From Paramixta manurensis (GTDB lineage Bacteria > Pseudomonadota > Gammaproteobacteria > Enterobacterales > Enterobacteriaceae): 64,000 bases of DNA. Shown piece by piece: positions 1 through 9,593 of this stretch. Position numbers and translations under genes: made by a program. Every line of letters starts with the position of its first letter. Position 1 is the stretch's first letter. Below the pieces are notes generated by a model. It saw nothing but the letters and a program-made list of their open reading frames with translations, had not been told where the DNA came from and did not search any database. The DNA lies in assembly GCF_013285385.1 (NCBI RefSeq), contig NZ_CP054213.1:1-64000 (forward strand). The letters are read 5' to 3'.

Positions 1-92
1 AAACATGGGAAACGCCCCAAGTTACAATGGGAATTGCGTAAAGTACTCATGGGAAATCGCTAAAGTAGGTATGGGAAATACCTAAAGTTAAT
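1..92. repeat. Iteron array of the RepE-like replicon (part of oriV)
   Basis: Four direct repeats with an exact 22-bp period carry the core ATGGGA at 5, 27, 49 and 71, each followed by a less conserved half that ends near AAAGT. Arrays of this kind upstream of a Rep_3-family initiator are the binding sites of the initiator and set copy number. The window starts inside or at the edge of the array, so more copies may lie before base 1. Confidence 0.85.
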
Positions 93-100
93 CGATCAAA

Positions 101-109
101 TTATTCACA
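101..109 (+). promoter_or_regulatory. DnaA-box-like site in oriV
   Basis: The sequence TTATTCACA fits the DnaA box consensus TTWTNCACA and lies just after the iterons, as expected for an iteron origin. It is a single short motif, so the call rests on position. The 110-204 stretch is AT-rich and carries no other recognised element apart from the rep leader. Confidence 0.5.
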
Positions 110-204
110 CCGTTTTACTTTGCTGAGATGATGCTTGACGAAGAAACTGAGTGTGTCAGTATGGGGTAATTAAAAAACACCCACACATCGAATATAACAA
201 TTAA

Positions 205-918
205 ATGACTGAAATAACTGACAAAAAAACACAAAACCAGTTAAAGATATCTCAGTCTAACGAGCTTACTGAGGCTGCCTATTATCTTCCGCTTCAGGCA
301 AAAAGAGTTTTGTGGTTGTGCCTGATGCAAACATACAGACAGACTGAGCACACAGGGTTATTCACAATTAAAGTTGCTGATTACCAGCGTTATTTCAAAG
401 TATCACAGGCAACGGCCAGTACAGATGTTCGTAAAGGAATTGAGGAACTGGGGAGCAGGCAGGTTACCTTTTTCCCATCAGAAGGTGAGTACGAGGAAAT
501 ACGCAGACCCTGGTTGGCTGAAGCAGGGCTAAAACGTGGCCGTGGTCAGTGGAACCTGGAAATAAACACGAAAGTTATGCCTTATCTCACCGGCTTAACC
601 AGCCAGTTTACGACTTACACGCTGCTCGATTGTGGTCGCATCAATTCAGTACGGGTTATTCGGTTGTATGAAAGTTTGTGCCAGTACCGTTCAACAGGAA
701 TTTGGGTAACGACTGCATCCTGGCTTGCGGAACGTTATGAATTACCTGACTCTCAAAAAGTAAATTTTGCGGAAATGAAACGCACATTTCTGCTACCGGC
801 GATTGAAAAAATTAATTCGCAAACTCCGCTTAAAGTCTCCATGAAAGAAGATGGCGGGAAACTGATATTTTCTATCTTGTCTGTTCCTTTATCCCTACCG
901 GCGTTGTCTGAACTTTAG
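205..918 (+). CDS. repE: RepE-like (Rep_3 family) plasmid replication initiator
   Basis: This 237-residue protein binds the upstream iterons and opens the origin. It resembles the F plasmid RepE and related Rep_3 initiators: the N-terminal SNELTEAAY motif, a central winged-helix region, and the signature RLYESLCQYR near residue 150 followed by WLAERYELP. Its length is close to RepE (about 250). No strong Shine-Dalgarno sequence precedes the ATG, which is common for tightly limited initiators. The gene sits directly downstream of the iterons and is transcribed away from them. It is the second replicon of the window, the other being IncFII-type at 23-24.7 kb. The symbol is by similarity; the incompatibility group cannot be named by eye. 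Confidence 0.85.
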   Translation: MTEITDKKTQNQLKISQSNELTEAAYYLPLQAKRVLWLCLMQTYRQTEHTGLFTIKVADYQRYFKVSQATASTDVRKGIEELGSRQVTFFPSEGEYEEIRRPWLAEAGLKRGRGQWNLEINTKVMPYLTGLTSQFTTYTLLDCGRINSVRVIRLYESLCQYRSTGIWVTTASWLAERYELPDSQKVNFAEMKRTFLLPAIEKINSQTPLKVSMKEDGGKLIFSILSVPLSLPALSEL

Positions 919-994
919 CCTTTTCCCATATTTTCCCTGAAACAGTTTATCTCATAGTTCTGTCGTAAATCTGGATTAGCCAGTTTATTGATCC

Positions 995-1777
995 TTATGA
1001 GGTTTTTTTTAACATTGCTACGGCATCTGCCCCCGGCATCGAGAACTGGACGCGGTGACGGGCGGCGACGTCCAGCGCGAACACCTTCGTGTACACCTCC
1101 GTTGAACTCACCGATTTATGCCCCATCAGGGACTGGAGCACCTTCAGCGGAATGCCGGCGTACAGCATGTGCATGGCGTAGCTGTGGCGGAAGGTGTGCA
1201 GCGTGACCGGCACCGAGAACGTCACGCCGTCAGCGGCGGCGGCGGACACCGCTTCGTTCAGCCAGGTCCGGACGGTGCGGTCGGTAATTTCCCAGATGCG
1301 CGCCTTTTCCGTTCTGCCGGTTCGCCTGTTACGGCGCTCCAGCGGGATTTTCAGCGTGGCCACCGTCATCTCCAGCTGCGCCACGTACAGCGGATCGGAC
1401 AGCGGCACCAGGCGGTGAAACGTGCTGCCCGCCGGGGCCCGGCCCGCGGTTCTGCCGGCCTTTTCCGCCCGCTGTTTCAGGGTGGCCAGCTGCACGAAGG
1501 GGTAGGGGGGCGCCAGCGAAAAATCCCCGCGGGTCAGCGCGAGGGCTTCATTAATCCGCGCGCCGGTGTTCCACAGGGTGGCGAACAGCGTCTTGCGCTG
1601 CAGGTCGGGCACGTAGTGGAGCAGGGCGCTGATTTCCGGCGCCAGCAGGTATTTCGGCAGGTCGTCATGCATCACAGCCATCTGACGCAGCGCCAGCGCG
1701 GCCGGATAATCGATGGCGACCGGTAACGACAGGGCCGGGGCGGACGGTCCTGCATGCGGGAGGGGATAGAGGCTCAT
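995..1777 (-). CDS. Tyrosine recombinase, ResD-like plasmid multimer resolvase
   Basis: This 260-residue protein is of the phage-integrase family and probably resolves plasmid multimers. Catalytic residues are visible: Arg in GARINEAL, the HxxR motif in HTFRHSYAMHML, a His in LMGHKS, and the nucleophile Tyr in STEVYTKVF near the C-terminus. Size and compact form fit F ResD (about 268). The start at 1777 is chosen because AAGGA lies 7 bases upstream; the open frame extends 60 codons further but without a ribosome site. It stands next to the RepE-like origin, as resD stands near the RepFIA origin in F. It lies 22 bp after the preceding minus-strand gene and is probably cotranscribed with it. 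The cognate site was not located. Confidence 0.85.
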   Translation of the reverse strand: MSLYPLPHAGPSAPALSLPVAIDYPAALALRQMAVMHDDLPKYLLAPEISALLHYVPDLQRKTLFATLWNTGARINEALALTRGDFSLAPPYPFVQLATLKQRAEKAGRTAGRAPAGSTFHRLVPLSDPLYVAQLEMTVATLKIPLERRNRRTGRTEKARIWEITDRTVRTWLNEAVSAAAADGVTFSVPVTLHTFRHSYAMHMLYAGIPLKVLQSLMGHKSVSSTEVYTKVFALDVAARHRVQFSMPGADAVAMLKKTS

Positions 1778-1799
1778 TCCGGCTTCCTTAAGTGGTATT

Positions 1800-2393
1800 T
1801 CACGGGGCCGCGCCGGGCAGCATGTCCTGCCCGAGGCTGCAGAGATATTCCGCGTGCAGGATCGTGCGATCCAGTTCTCCGGCGGCTTCGCTGAACTTTT
1901 CCCTGAAGCGCCGGAGGTTGATGTGCGTGATCTCCGGAAGGGAGGGCCCGTTCTCACGGGTCAGGTCGTAGCGGAAGGCCGTTGACCTGCTGTCAGCCCT
2001 GACGAACTGCTTCACCAGGGCCCCGGTCAGGCTGAAATTTTTAGCCGGAAAGGTTTCGTCAGCGTCCCGCACAATCTTTCTGGCCTGCTCCCAGAGCCGG
2101 TTGAGATCATGACCGTCGGTGCCGTACTGCTCCGGTTCAGCGACCAGCTGCCGGCAGAGACGGATAAGGTATTTCATGGCCAGCTCAAGGTGGTGGCGGT
2201 ACAGAAACAGGACGGGGTACACAAGGGTATCCTGGTCCCTGGATGTATTCTCAATATGCGCGGTCAGGATGTCTGCAGCAAGCCGGTACCCCTCAGCATA
2301 GGCCAGGGCAGTACCGGGCTGGTAATTCAGGCAGGCGTTATTGTGCGAGTCGCTGTCCCCGGTGAACAGATCAACGTCGGGCTTCTTTTTCAT
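1800..2393 (-). CDS. Hypothetical HEPN-like protein upstream of the recombinase
   Basis: A 197-residue protein of unknown function. The central segment FLYRHHLELAMKYLI followed by GHDLNRLWEQARKI looks like the paired helices of HEPN-type proteins seen in uncharacterised defence-related families, but the usual Rx4-6H catalytic motif is not obvious. There is no signal peptide or membrane segment. AGGAG lies 8 bases before the ATG. It precedes the tyrosine recombinase by 22 bp on the same strand, so the two probably form an operon. The function is not assigned; HEPN membership is a weak pattern-based suggestion. Confidence 0.65.
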   Translation of the reverse strand: MKKKPDVDLFTGDSDSHNNACLNYQPGTALAYAEGYRLAADILTAHIENTSRDQDTLVYPVLFLYRHHLELAMKYLIRLCRQLVAEPEQYGTDGHDLNRLWEQARKIVRDADETFPAKNFSLTGALVKQFVRADSRSTAFRYDLTRENGPSLPEITHINLRRFREKFSEAAGELDRTILHAEYLCSLGQDMLPGAAP

Positions 2394-2981
2394 GGCGTCT
2401 TCTCCTGATGATTTCGCCGTCCGGCATCCGGCCGCGAAAAGTAACCGTGCCGGACATTCCCGTCCTGACGCGCCTTTTTAACAGGCAGCCAGTAATCACG
2501 CCCCGGAACCATCTTCCCCTCTGCCGGGCTTGCTGAACGTCCCTGTATTTCCGTGATGTAAAAATAACCCTGATGATAATTATCAGGCTTATAAGAACGT
2601 AATGAAATTACCGTTTCCCACGCGGACCCGGATCCGGATTCCTTGCTTTTTCACGGTTTCCGGAAGTGTGGCACGGACGGGGGCGAAGCGCAACGGGCGC
2701 GGCCGCGGAGCGTTTTCGCGGAAAAGCCCCTTATGTGGTGCCACAGACCCCGCTAAGACACAGGATATGGTGGTGCGGACAAAAAAACGCCGCCGGAGCG
2801 GGCCGATCCGCTTCTACCTTTTTCCGGATCTCAGCAGAAATGACAAACCGGCGTGCACAATCAAATATGAAATAATGATGCACATACAACATAATGCATC
2901 ATAATATCATTGAGTAATGCAAAACCTAGAGTATGATACTGAAACAAAGAAAAGCTTATTAATAACGAAATGGAAGTAAAC
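2394..2981. other. Intergenic region between divergent genes
   Basis: About 590 bp with no gene I can support. An open frame on the plus strand (2602-2904) has an unusual basic, low-complexity translation and no ribosome site, so it is not called. The stretch 2840-2980 becomes AT-rich and probably holds the promoter of the next plus-strand gene. The minus-strand promoter of the recombinase operon should lie near 2400-2600. Confidence 0.5.
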
Positions 2982-3563
2982 ATGATACATCAAGAACAAG
3001 AGCCTGATATTAACAAGACTGCCACACTTACAGTGCGGAACATCCCTCTTGATGTGGATGCAATGATCACGATGCAGGCCAGCGTCGCGGGAAAATCTAA
3101 AAGCGATTTTCTGAAGGAATTTCTGACGCAGGAATTTCAGGATCTGATCAAGAATTTCAGTAGGACCAGTCCGCTGGTCTCCCTGATGGACCAGGAACTG
3201 GGTAAGCAGGTGGGCGTCAGGGTGGCCGATCACTGGTTTGAGAACGACATGATCACCGGCAATAATCTGAAGTACAAAGCGATACTCAAGCTGACCAACC
3301 ACGGTGACCTGCAGCAGATTATGATGAAGAACATGCCTTACCTGCAGCTGCGCGCCGGGCAGGTGCTGCACGCGAATTTTTCCTATATCCCGCGTGGTCT
3401 GTCGCTGACTTTCTCTTTATTTAACGAGATAGCCAGCCGCGACCCGGCCACCATTAACCAGGTATATAGTGAGATTTTTTACCCGGTGGGAGCAGAGAAA
3501 TTCTGCCAGGATATCAACGCTATCCGTGCGGAGATGAAGCTTGAACCAGTAGGCGGGCTCTGA
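2982..3563 (+). CDS. Ribbon-helix-helix N-terminal DNA-binding protein, unknown role
   Basis: A 193-residue protein. Residues 15-50 (TVRNIPLDVDAMITMQASVA followed by GKSKSDFLKEFL) fit an Arc/MetJ-type ribbon-helix-helix DNA-binding domain. The remaining 140 residues show no domain I recognise. The start at 2982 is preferred over an ATG 12 bases earlier because GGAAGT lies 6 bases upstream of it. It is monocistronic and followed immediately by a strong terminator. It could be a repressor or a plasmid-maintenance factor; no partner gene is adjacent. Confidence 0.75.
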   Translation: MIHQEQEPDINKTATLTVRNIPLDVDAMITMQASVAGKSKSDFLKEFLTQEFQDLIKNFSRTSPLVSLMDQELGKQVGVRVADHWFENDMITGNNLKYKAILKLTNHGDLQQIMMKNMPYLQLRAGQVLHANFSYIPRGLSLTFSLFNEIASRDPATINQVYSEIFYPVGAEKFCQDINAIRAEMKLEPVGGL

Positions 3564-3569
3564 AACGAG

Positions 3570-3595
3570 AAAAGCCATCCCGAAGGATGGCTTTT
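3570..3595 (+). terminator. Rho-independent terminator after the RHH gene
   Basis: Perfect inverted repeat AAAAGCCATCC / GGATGGCTTTT with a 4-base CGAA loop and flanking A and T runs, seven bases after the stop codon. It can act in both directions. Confidence 0.9.
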
Positions 3596-3717
3596 CCGAA
3601 CTGCTATTGTCGCGTGAGACCTCCGGAGAGGCGACTCCGCCTTGATGTGGTCATTACGCCACAGACTGACGCTGACGTCAATTATTTTACCCCTTTGTCG
3701 GCAAGAGAACGTAAAGT

Positions 3718-3728
3718 ATGAGCCTCGA
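3718..3728 (+). pseudogene. First 11 bases of the interrupted Abi-family gene
   Basis: ATG AGC CTC GA directly precedes the left end of the IS3-family element. Joined to base 6364, removing the IS and one copy of the 3-bp CGA duplication, it reads MSLETYISAERLDIYEK in frame with the Abi-like protein that follows. This shows that the original start codon lies here. Confidence 0.8.
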
Positions 3729-3771
<43 letters not shown>

Positions 3772-3800
3772 TCTCACCTCAACATAAAACAGGTGACTTA

Positions 3801-4112
<312 letters not shown>

Positions 4113-4141
4113 CCGCCAGCCTGAGTGGTAGCCACACGGTT

Positions 4142-4669
<528 letters not shown>

Positions 4670-4689
4670 AATAATAATGTCGGTGTCAG

Positions 4690-4950
4690 TTTTTATCATC
4701 ACTCGGTTTGTCGTTTCACCCGATTGGTGTGATTACTGATGCAGTGAAGACCTTCCCGCATCCTGACTCACACAGCGATCGACCTTTTTGTGTCCTGCCC
4801 TGGACTCGTCGGTTGCCGGAAGCGCCTTCATGCGAGGCATCTCCTCACCGGTACGCGTGACTCAAGAAGGGCCTGACGGCTGTCTCGTTACTGTCCTGTC
4901 CGGGTTATCTGTCTGGAGATTCAACTTTGTTTCCTTACAGGAGTCGCACC
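4690..4950 (+). ncRNA. Putative IS110 bridge RNA region
   Basis: This is the non-coding left end of the IS110-family element. It has segments that match the expected guides. CACAGCGATC (4771-4780) matches the left target flank CATAGCGACC at 8 of 10 positions. TGCCCTGGAC (4796-4805) is complementary to the right target half GACCAGGGAA at 8 of 10. AGAAGGGC (4865-4872) is identical to the right end of the element at 6033-6040, as a donor guide should be. The order target guide then donor guide agrees with IS621. RNA ends and fold were not computed. Confidence 0.55.
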
Positions 4951-6027
4951 ATGGCTGATAACGTTACCGAAACCTCCGTTGTGGGTGGCGTGGATACACA
5001 TAAAGATCTGCACGTTGCCGCTGTCGTTGATCAAAATAATAAAGTCCTGGGTACCCAGTATTTCTCCGCCACACGGCAAGGGTATCGCCAAATGCTGGTA
5101 TGGATGGCTTCGTTTGGAGCATTAAAGCGAATTGGCGTTGAGTGCACAGGCACTTATGGTTCCGGGTTGCTTCGCTATTTTCAGAATGCCGGGTTAGAAG
5201 TTCTTGAGGTGACAGCGCCAGATCGAATGGAGCGGCGCAAGCGGGGAAAAAGTGACACGATTGATGCTGAATGTGCCGCTCATGCTGCATTCTCAGGAAT
5301 AAGAACCGTCACGCCCAAAACGCGCGATGGCATGATTGAGTCTCTTCGGGTGTTAAAAACCTGCCGCAAAACAGCGATATCAGCCCGAAGAGTCGCTCTC
5401 CAGATCATCCATTCCAACATTATCTCTGCGCCAGATGAGTTACGTGAACAACTAAGAAATATGACACGTATGAAGCTCATCAGGACTCTGGGAGCATGGA
5501 GGCCTGATGTCACTGAATGCCGCAATGTTACAAACGTTTATCGAATTGCATTAAAGTCCCTTGCCCGACGCTATCTTGAGCTGCACGACGAAATTGCTGA
5601 TCTGGACGTCATGATTGCGGCGATTGTCGATAAGCTGGCACCTGAACTGATTAAACGTAATGCTATTGGATACGAAAGCGCTTCGCAGTTGCTGATCACG
5701 GCCGGAGACAATCCCCAACGGCTAAGATCAGAATCAGGTTTTGCTGCGCTGTGTGGCGTCAGTCCTGTTCCTGTCTCTTCTGGAAAAACAAACCGTTATC
5801 GGCTTAACCGGGGTGGAGATCGTGCTGCAAATAGCGCACTTCACATCATAGCCATCGGACGCTTACGAACTGACGCAAAAACAAAGGAATATGTCGCCAG
5901 GCGCGTAGCCGAAGGACATACAAAAATGGAAGCGATACGCTGTCTGAAGCGATATATCTCTCGCGAAGTTTACACGTTACTGCGCAATCAAAACAGGCAG
6001 GTCAACAGTATCCCGATAACAACTTGA
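4951..6027 (+). CDS. IS110-family transposase (DEDD serine recombinase)
   Basis: A 358-residue recombinase. The N-terminal RuvC-like DEDD domain shows Asp in GGVDTHKDLHVA, Glu in GVECTGTYG and the acidic pair in SDTIDAECAAHAA. The C-terminal Transposase_20 domain shows the SGFAALCGVSPVPVSSGK segment, which carries the candidate catalytic serine, and RLNRGGDRAANSALH. The start at 4951 is chosen because AGGAG lies 8 bases upstream; the frame is open 8 codons earlier. It appears intact, so this element may still be mobile through its bridge RNA. Confidence 0.92.
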   Translation: MADNVTETSVVGGVDTHKDLHVAAVVDQNNKVLGTQYFSATRQGYRQMLVWMASFGALKRIGVECTGTYGSGLLRYFQNAGLEVLEVTAPDRMERRKRGKSDTIDAECAAHAAFSGIRTVTPKTRDGMIESLRVLKTCRKTAISARRVALQIIHSNIISAPDELREQLRNMTRMKLIRTLGAWRPDVTECRNVTNVYRIALKSLARRYLELHDEIADLDVMIAAIVDKLAPELIKRNAIGYESASQLLITAGDNPQRLRSESGFAALCGVSPVPVSSGKTNRYRLNRGGDRAANSALHIIAIGRLRTDAKTKEYVARRVAEGHTKMEAIRCLKRYISREVYTLLRNQNRQVNSIPITT

Positions 6028-6043
6028 CTCTTAGAAGGGCGTC

Positions 6044-6360
<317 letters not shown>

Positions 6361-6363
6361 CGA

Positions 6364-7384
6364 AACTTACATATCAGCCGAGCGGCTGGACATCTATGAA
6401 AAGCATCTCAAGGTAGAACCTGGACAGATCATGGCCGCCTACTACTGGAATAAAGCGCTTGCTGGCGCCATGCTGCCCGCGCTCCAGTGTCTGGAAGTCA
6501 CCCTTCGTAACGCCATAGATAAGGCTGTCCAGTCCGGGCCCGTTCCGGGGGCGACCGGGTTGTGGCTGACAGATCACAACTGGATTTTCAGTCTGCCGCG
6601 CTATATGGGTAAAAAAGCCTATCCCAAACTGCGGAGGCGGTACAAGATGGCAAAAAAGCCCGCCGACCGGCAGGATGCGCAGGGAGTCATGCTGGACCAG
6701 TACGGGCACCGGATCATTGCATGTAAGGTTCGTGAAGAAACACTGGTAGACCAGGCCCGCGATCTCATCGTGGCCGAGGGCAAGACCATCACCCCGGCGC
6801 GGGTGATTTCTGGACTCAGCTTCGGCTTCTGGACAACGCTGCTCAGCACCAAATATGAGGACGTGAACAGCAAATCTCTGCTGTGGCCGAACCTTGAAGC
6901 TATCGTTTTCCCGCATGCCCCGCCTGGCTGTGGAATGCCTGACATCAGGGAAGCTTTTCACCGCGTCCGGGCTTTGCGTAATCGCCTTTCGCATCACGAA
7001 GCCCTGTGGAAATTCCATTATGACGATCCGGCAACGGGACTGCCGGATTACGGAAACCCGGTCTATGGCGCTCAGGCCAGCTGCAGTCTTCTGCGAAAGC
7101 ACTATGATGACATCATTGAGATGATTGGCTGGATGAGTCCCGACCGGAAAGCTAATTTCCTGAGTCATTCGGCGAATCTTCGGTTCTATGCCCTGTGCTC
7201 GGTGGACGGACTGAACAGCTACATCGCCCCGGAAAAAATTAAGGCACAGATTAAGGTTTCACGTGGAGGTAAAGGTATCAGCAGGTTAATCAGGGTGCTC
7301 GAAAAAAATGAGTTCATCCGGATAGTGAAGGAGGGTCAGACGGTACTCACCATCGGCACTGACAACTCCACCCAGATTCAATAA
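6364..7384 (+). pseudogene. Abi-family (Abi_2-like HEPN) gene cut off from its start by the IS
   Basis: It encodes an Abi-like protein of the AbiD/AbiF type. LERLDIYEKHL-type sequence, YYWNKALAGAMLPALQCLEV and TLRNAID are typical of the N-terminal half. RALRNRLSHHEALW carries the HEPN Rx4H motif (R-NRLS-H). Intact length would be 343 residues with the ATG at 3718; the IS3-family element sits after the third codon. An internal ATG at 6431 would give a 317-residue form lacking 26 residues, so partial function cannot be excluded if transcription reads out of the IS. Proteins of this family protect against phage by abortive infection. Confidence 0.8.
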
Positions 7385-7415
7385 CCCCCCTTTTAATATC
7401 TAAAGTATTCTGCCG

Positions 7416-7446
7416 ACCCGGAGTGCTTCCGGGTTTTCCTTTTCCG
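7416..7446 (+). terminator. Terminator after the Abi-family gene
   Basis: ACCCGGA / TCCGGGT inverted repeat with a 6-base loop, followed by a T-rich tail, about 30 bp after the Abi stop codon. Confidence 0.75.
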
Positions 7447-7613
7447 GAATCAGTACTGGACCGTGCTTGCCCGGCCCTGTGTTTAGCACGCCGATCTGTC
7501 CGGCGGCGGCACTATGATAGCGCAGGGTGATATTGAATGAAGGGGAAATCAGTGATATTTAGGAAGTTTTTCGCGATACACTGAAGATCATTACCCGCAG
7601 CGGAAAGACCACA

Positions 7614-8945
7614 ATGACAACAACAATACCGGATGAATTTATCGCGGCATTTAACCGCGTATGGCTGTTGCCGGCGGGTATGGATCACAACGCAATATTA
7701 AACTCACATGAGTTCCTGCATCTTCGTAATACGTCGGATAAACATTGCCATGCCCAAATTGAGGGGAATTTCTTTGATCCATTTCTGCTTCGGGGACTCC
7801 ACAAACTAGGAGTTCCCTGCTTTTTCACTGCCGGTTCTCCGTTAGCCGCCGCCGACATGTCAGAGACGGCCGCACAATGCTACGGGGCACTGATGAAGCG
7901 TCACGAGCAACACATTTATCTCTGCCCGCTCGATTGCGCTGGCTGTATACCGCAGATTGAGACGGCCAACTGGAGTATCAGGCGCTTCAGTAAAAATGAG
8001 CTGGATGAACTGCTGAATTCTCTGCCGCTGCAAAGAGTGCCCGGGAATGTTTCCGCAGACACTGCAAGATTATCGCAGTTTTTGTGGTTAGTGGTCCGGC
8101 ATGTAGAAGAAATGCGGGCAGATTTTGCTGAACGCTACTGGCCCTGGAATGCCAACAGGGATCATCCGGGAGCGGTGTCCCCCTATAAATTCATACATCC
8201 GGAAGCCGTGGAAAGCGCCATTTTTTCATTGATGCTGGCCCCCTGGGAAGAGTGGCAGCACAACGAGGAATATTACTGGCGCCCCTTCAATATCCCCTGG
8301 GTGCATACGCTATCAGACGATATTTTTCGGCAGCAACTACCTATCCCATCAGCCGCAACACTCAGCTGGGTTCTTTGTTCATATCATGATGAAAACGTTG
8401 GCTGGGACGAGTATGAAGCCCCGCACGAGTATGCTTATAGCGTGACCTGTGACCAGTTGATGCCTTTTTTTGACCCTCAATTCTGCAATCAACTAGAAGC
8501 AGCTGTCACCAGCGGCCTCATCAATGTGGCCGCACGGCATCAATTCGTAAAAGCGTTCATGTCAGATGGTGTGGATGAGTTTCTGGCACATGTTGTCGTG
8601 ATTGACGCCTGTATTGGTGAAACATCCGCTGATAAAGCTATGGAAAAGCATCTCAGAAGGCTCCAGTCTACTGGACGGTTAAAATACCGGCTTGCCGGGC
8701 TGCTCAATGATGCATCCGTCAAGGAGAGTATGAATGTCATATACAACGCGCGCAGTGATTATGTACATGGTAACGCGCTGGAGGAAATCCCCGGAGAACA
8801 TATTCTGCAAGCTCGTAGCCTGGCCCAAAAAACGCTGAATGCCATAGTGACAGAAGCAGGTCGATCACCAGGTTTAGTGCGGGAAGCATTTCTTGACGAT
8901 ATCCTTCGAAGAGGATGGAACCTCATTGAAAGCGGATGTTCGTAG
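7614..8945 (+). CDS. ApeA-like HEPN-domain protein, putative defence
   Basis: A 443-residue soluble protein. The C-terminal third carries YNARSDYVHGNAL (residues 376-388), the R-(4)-H pattern with following Gly of ApeA-like HEPN ribonuclease domains. The N-terminal 300 residues contain aromatic-rich segments (NREH-type WPWNANRDHPG, EEYYWRPFNIPW) that I cannot assign. GGAAAG lies 6 bases before the ATG. It is monocistronic, between the Abi terminator and the VOC gene. ApeA-like proteins are known as single-gene or accessory antiphage factors; function here is inferred from the motif and from the neighbouring Abi gene. Confidence 0.7.
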   Translation: MTTTIPDEFIAAFNRVWLLPAGMDHNAILNSHEFLHLRNTSDKHCHAQIEGNFFDPFLLRGLHKLGVPCFFTAGSPLAAADMSETAAQCYGALMKRHEQHIYLCPLDCAGCIPQIETANWSIRRFSKNELDELLNSLPLQRVPGNVSADTARLSQFLWLVVRHVEEMRADFAERYWPWNANRDHPGAVSPYKFIHPEAVESAIFSLMLAPWEEWQHNEEYYWRPFNIPWVHTLSDDIFRQQLPIPSAATLSWVLCSYHDENVGWDEYEAPHEYAYSVTCDQLMPFFDPQFCNQLEAAVTSGLINVAARHQFVKAFMSDGVDEFLAHVVVIDACIGETSADKAMEKHLRRLQSTGRLKYRLAGLLNDASVKESMNVIYNARSDYVHGNALEEIPGEHILQARSLAQKTLNAIVTEAGRSPGLVREAFLDDILRRGWNLIESGCS

Positions 8946-9151
8946 CTGTGCCCGATTATGATATCGGACGAAACAGGCTGGCCAATAGAGAATTGACGAC
9001 TTTTCCTATGAGTAATCGGGGCAGGTAAAATCAGCCTGCTCAGTGTGCTGATGAGTCACTTCAGAGCATGCATTCCGGCTGGCAGAAATGTGTTACAGAT
9101 TGGGATTTGGCATCTTCCCAATGCCACCAATCTCAGGTAATTCTTACGTTA

Positions 9152-9186
9152 CCTCCCGGCTACGCTCAGCAGGCGCGTCCGGGAGG
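9152..9186 (-). terminator. Hairpin downstream of the VOC gene
   Basis: CCTCCCGG / CCGGGAGG inverted repeat with a 19-base loop, six bases past the VOC stop codon on the minus strand. There is no T run, so it may be a REP-like hairpin rather than a true terminator. Confidence 0.45.
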
Positions 9187-9191
9187 TCATG

Positions 9192-9593
9192 TCAGCTTTG
9201 CTTGTTCTGATAAAGGTCCCAGCGGTTACCATAAAGATCTTCAAACACCACTACTATGCCATACTCCTCTTCACGAGGCGCTTCAGAGAATTTAACGCCT
9301 TTTGATTTCATAAGGTTATAGTCACGCCAGAAGTCGTCCGTCTGTAGAAAAAGAAAAACTCTGCCGCCACACTGGTTACCGATAAACCCTTCCTGCCTTT
9401 CGTTCGAAGCGCGTGCAAGAAGAAGATTACAATCGCTTTCCGGGTTAGGTGTAACCACGACCCAGCGCTTACCGGGCTGTGGCGTATCTTCTACCAGCGT
9501 AAAACCCAGCTTCTCCGTATAGTATTCAATCGCGCGATCATAATCGTCGACTACTACAGCTAAGTAACCCAGACATTTTCTTTGCGTGCGCAT
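9192..9593 (-). CDS. VOC (glyoxalase/bleomycin-resistance fold) family protein
   Basis: A 133-residue single-domain protein. The opening CLGYLAVVVDDYDRAIEYYTEKLGFTLVED and the closing VVVFEDLYGNRWDLYQNK are typical of the vicinal-oxygen-chelate fold. His is absent from the first metal position (GYLAVVVDD instead of HxxxxVxD); the C-terminal region keeps the ExLyGNxWDL pattern. GGGAGAG lies 5 bases before the ATG. Members bind or modify small molecules or metals; the substrate is unknown. It lies alone between the HEPN gene and the AT-rich region. Confidence 0.85.
   Translation of the reverse strand: MRTQRKCLGYLAVVVDDYDRAIEYYTEKLGFTLVEDTPQPGKRWVVVTPNPESDCNLLLARASNERQEGFIGNQCGGRVFLFLQTDDFWRDYNLMKSKGVKFSEAPREEEYGIVVVFEDLYGNRWDLYQNKQS

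Larger units (their letters stand above)
4670..6043 (+). mobile_element. IS110-family insertion inside IS3 orfB
   Basis: About 1.37 kb. The junctions were found by rejoining the interrupted orfB: left flank ends CATAGCGAC (4661-4669), right flank resumes CAGGGAAGCC (6044), restoring HSDQGSQYTG. No terminal inverted repeats and no target duplication beyond one ambiguous C are seen, as is usual for this family. The long non-coding segment lies before the recombinase gene (280 bp) and only 16 bp follow it. That is the IS110-group (IS621-like) arrangement in which the bridge RNA is encoded upstream. Confidence 0.9.

Noticed and set aside
1118..1726. 202-codon plus-strand frame opposite the tyrosine recombinase
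   Set aside because: The recombinase on the other strand has all catalytic residues; this frame has no recognisable features.
2602..2904. 100-codon open frame on the plus strand
   Set aside because: Basic low-complexity translation, no ribosome site and no family likeness; likely chance in GC-rich DNA.
6374..7168. 264-codon minus-strand frame opposite the Abi gene
   Set aside because: Overlaps the Abi-family frame, which has clear family motifs; the antisense translation has none.
9152..9186. Attachment-site reading of the CCTCCCGG hairpin
   Set aside because: No direct repeat partner flanks a mobile unit, and the position after the VOC stop fits a transcription-end hairpin.
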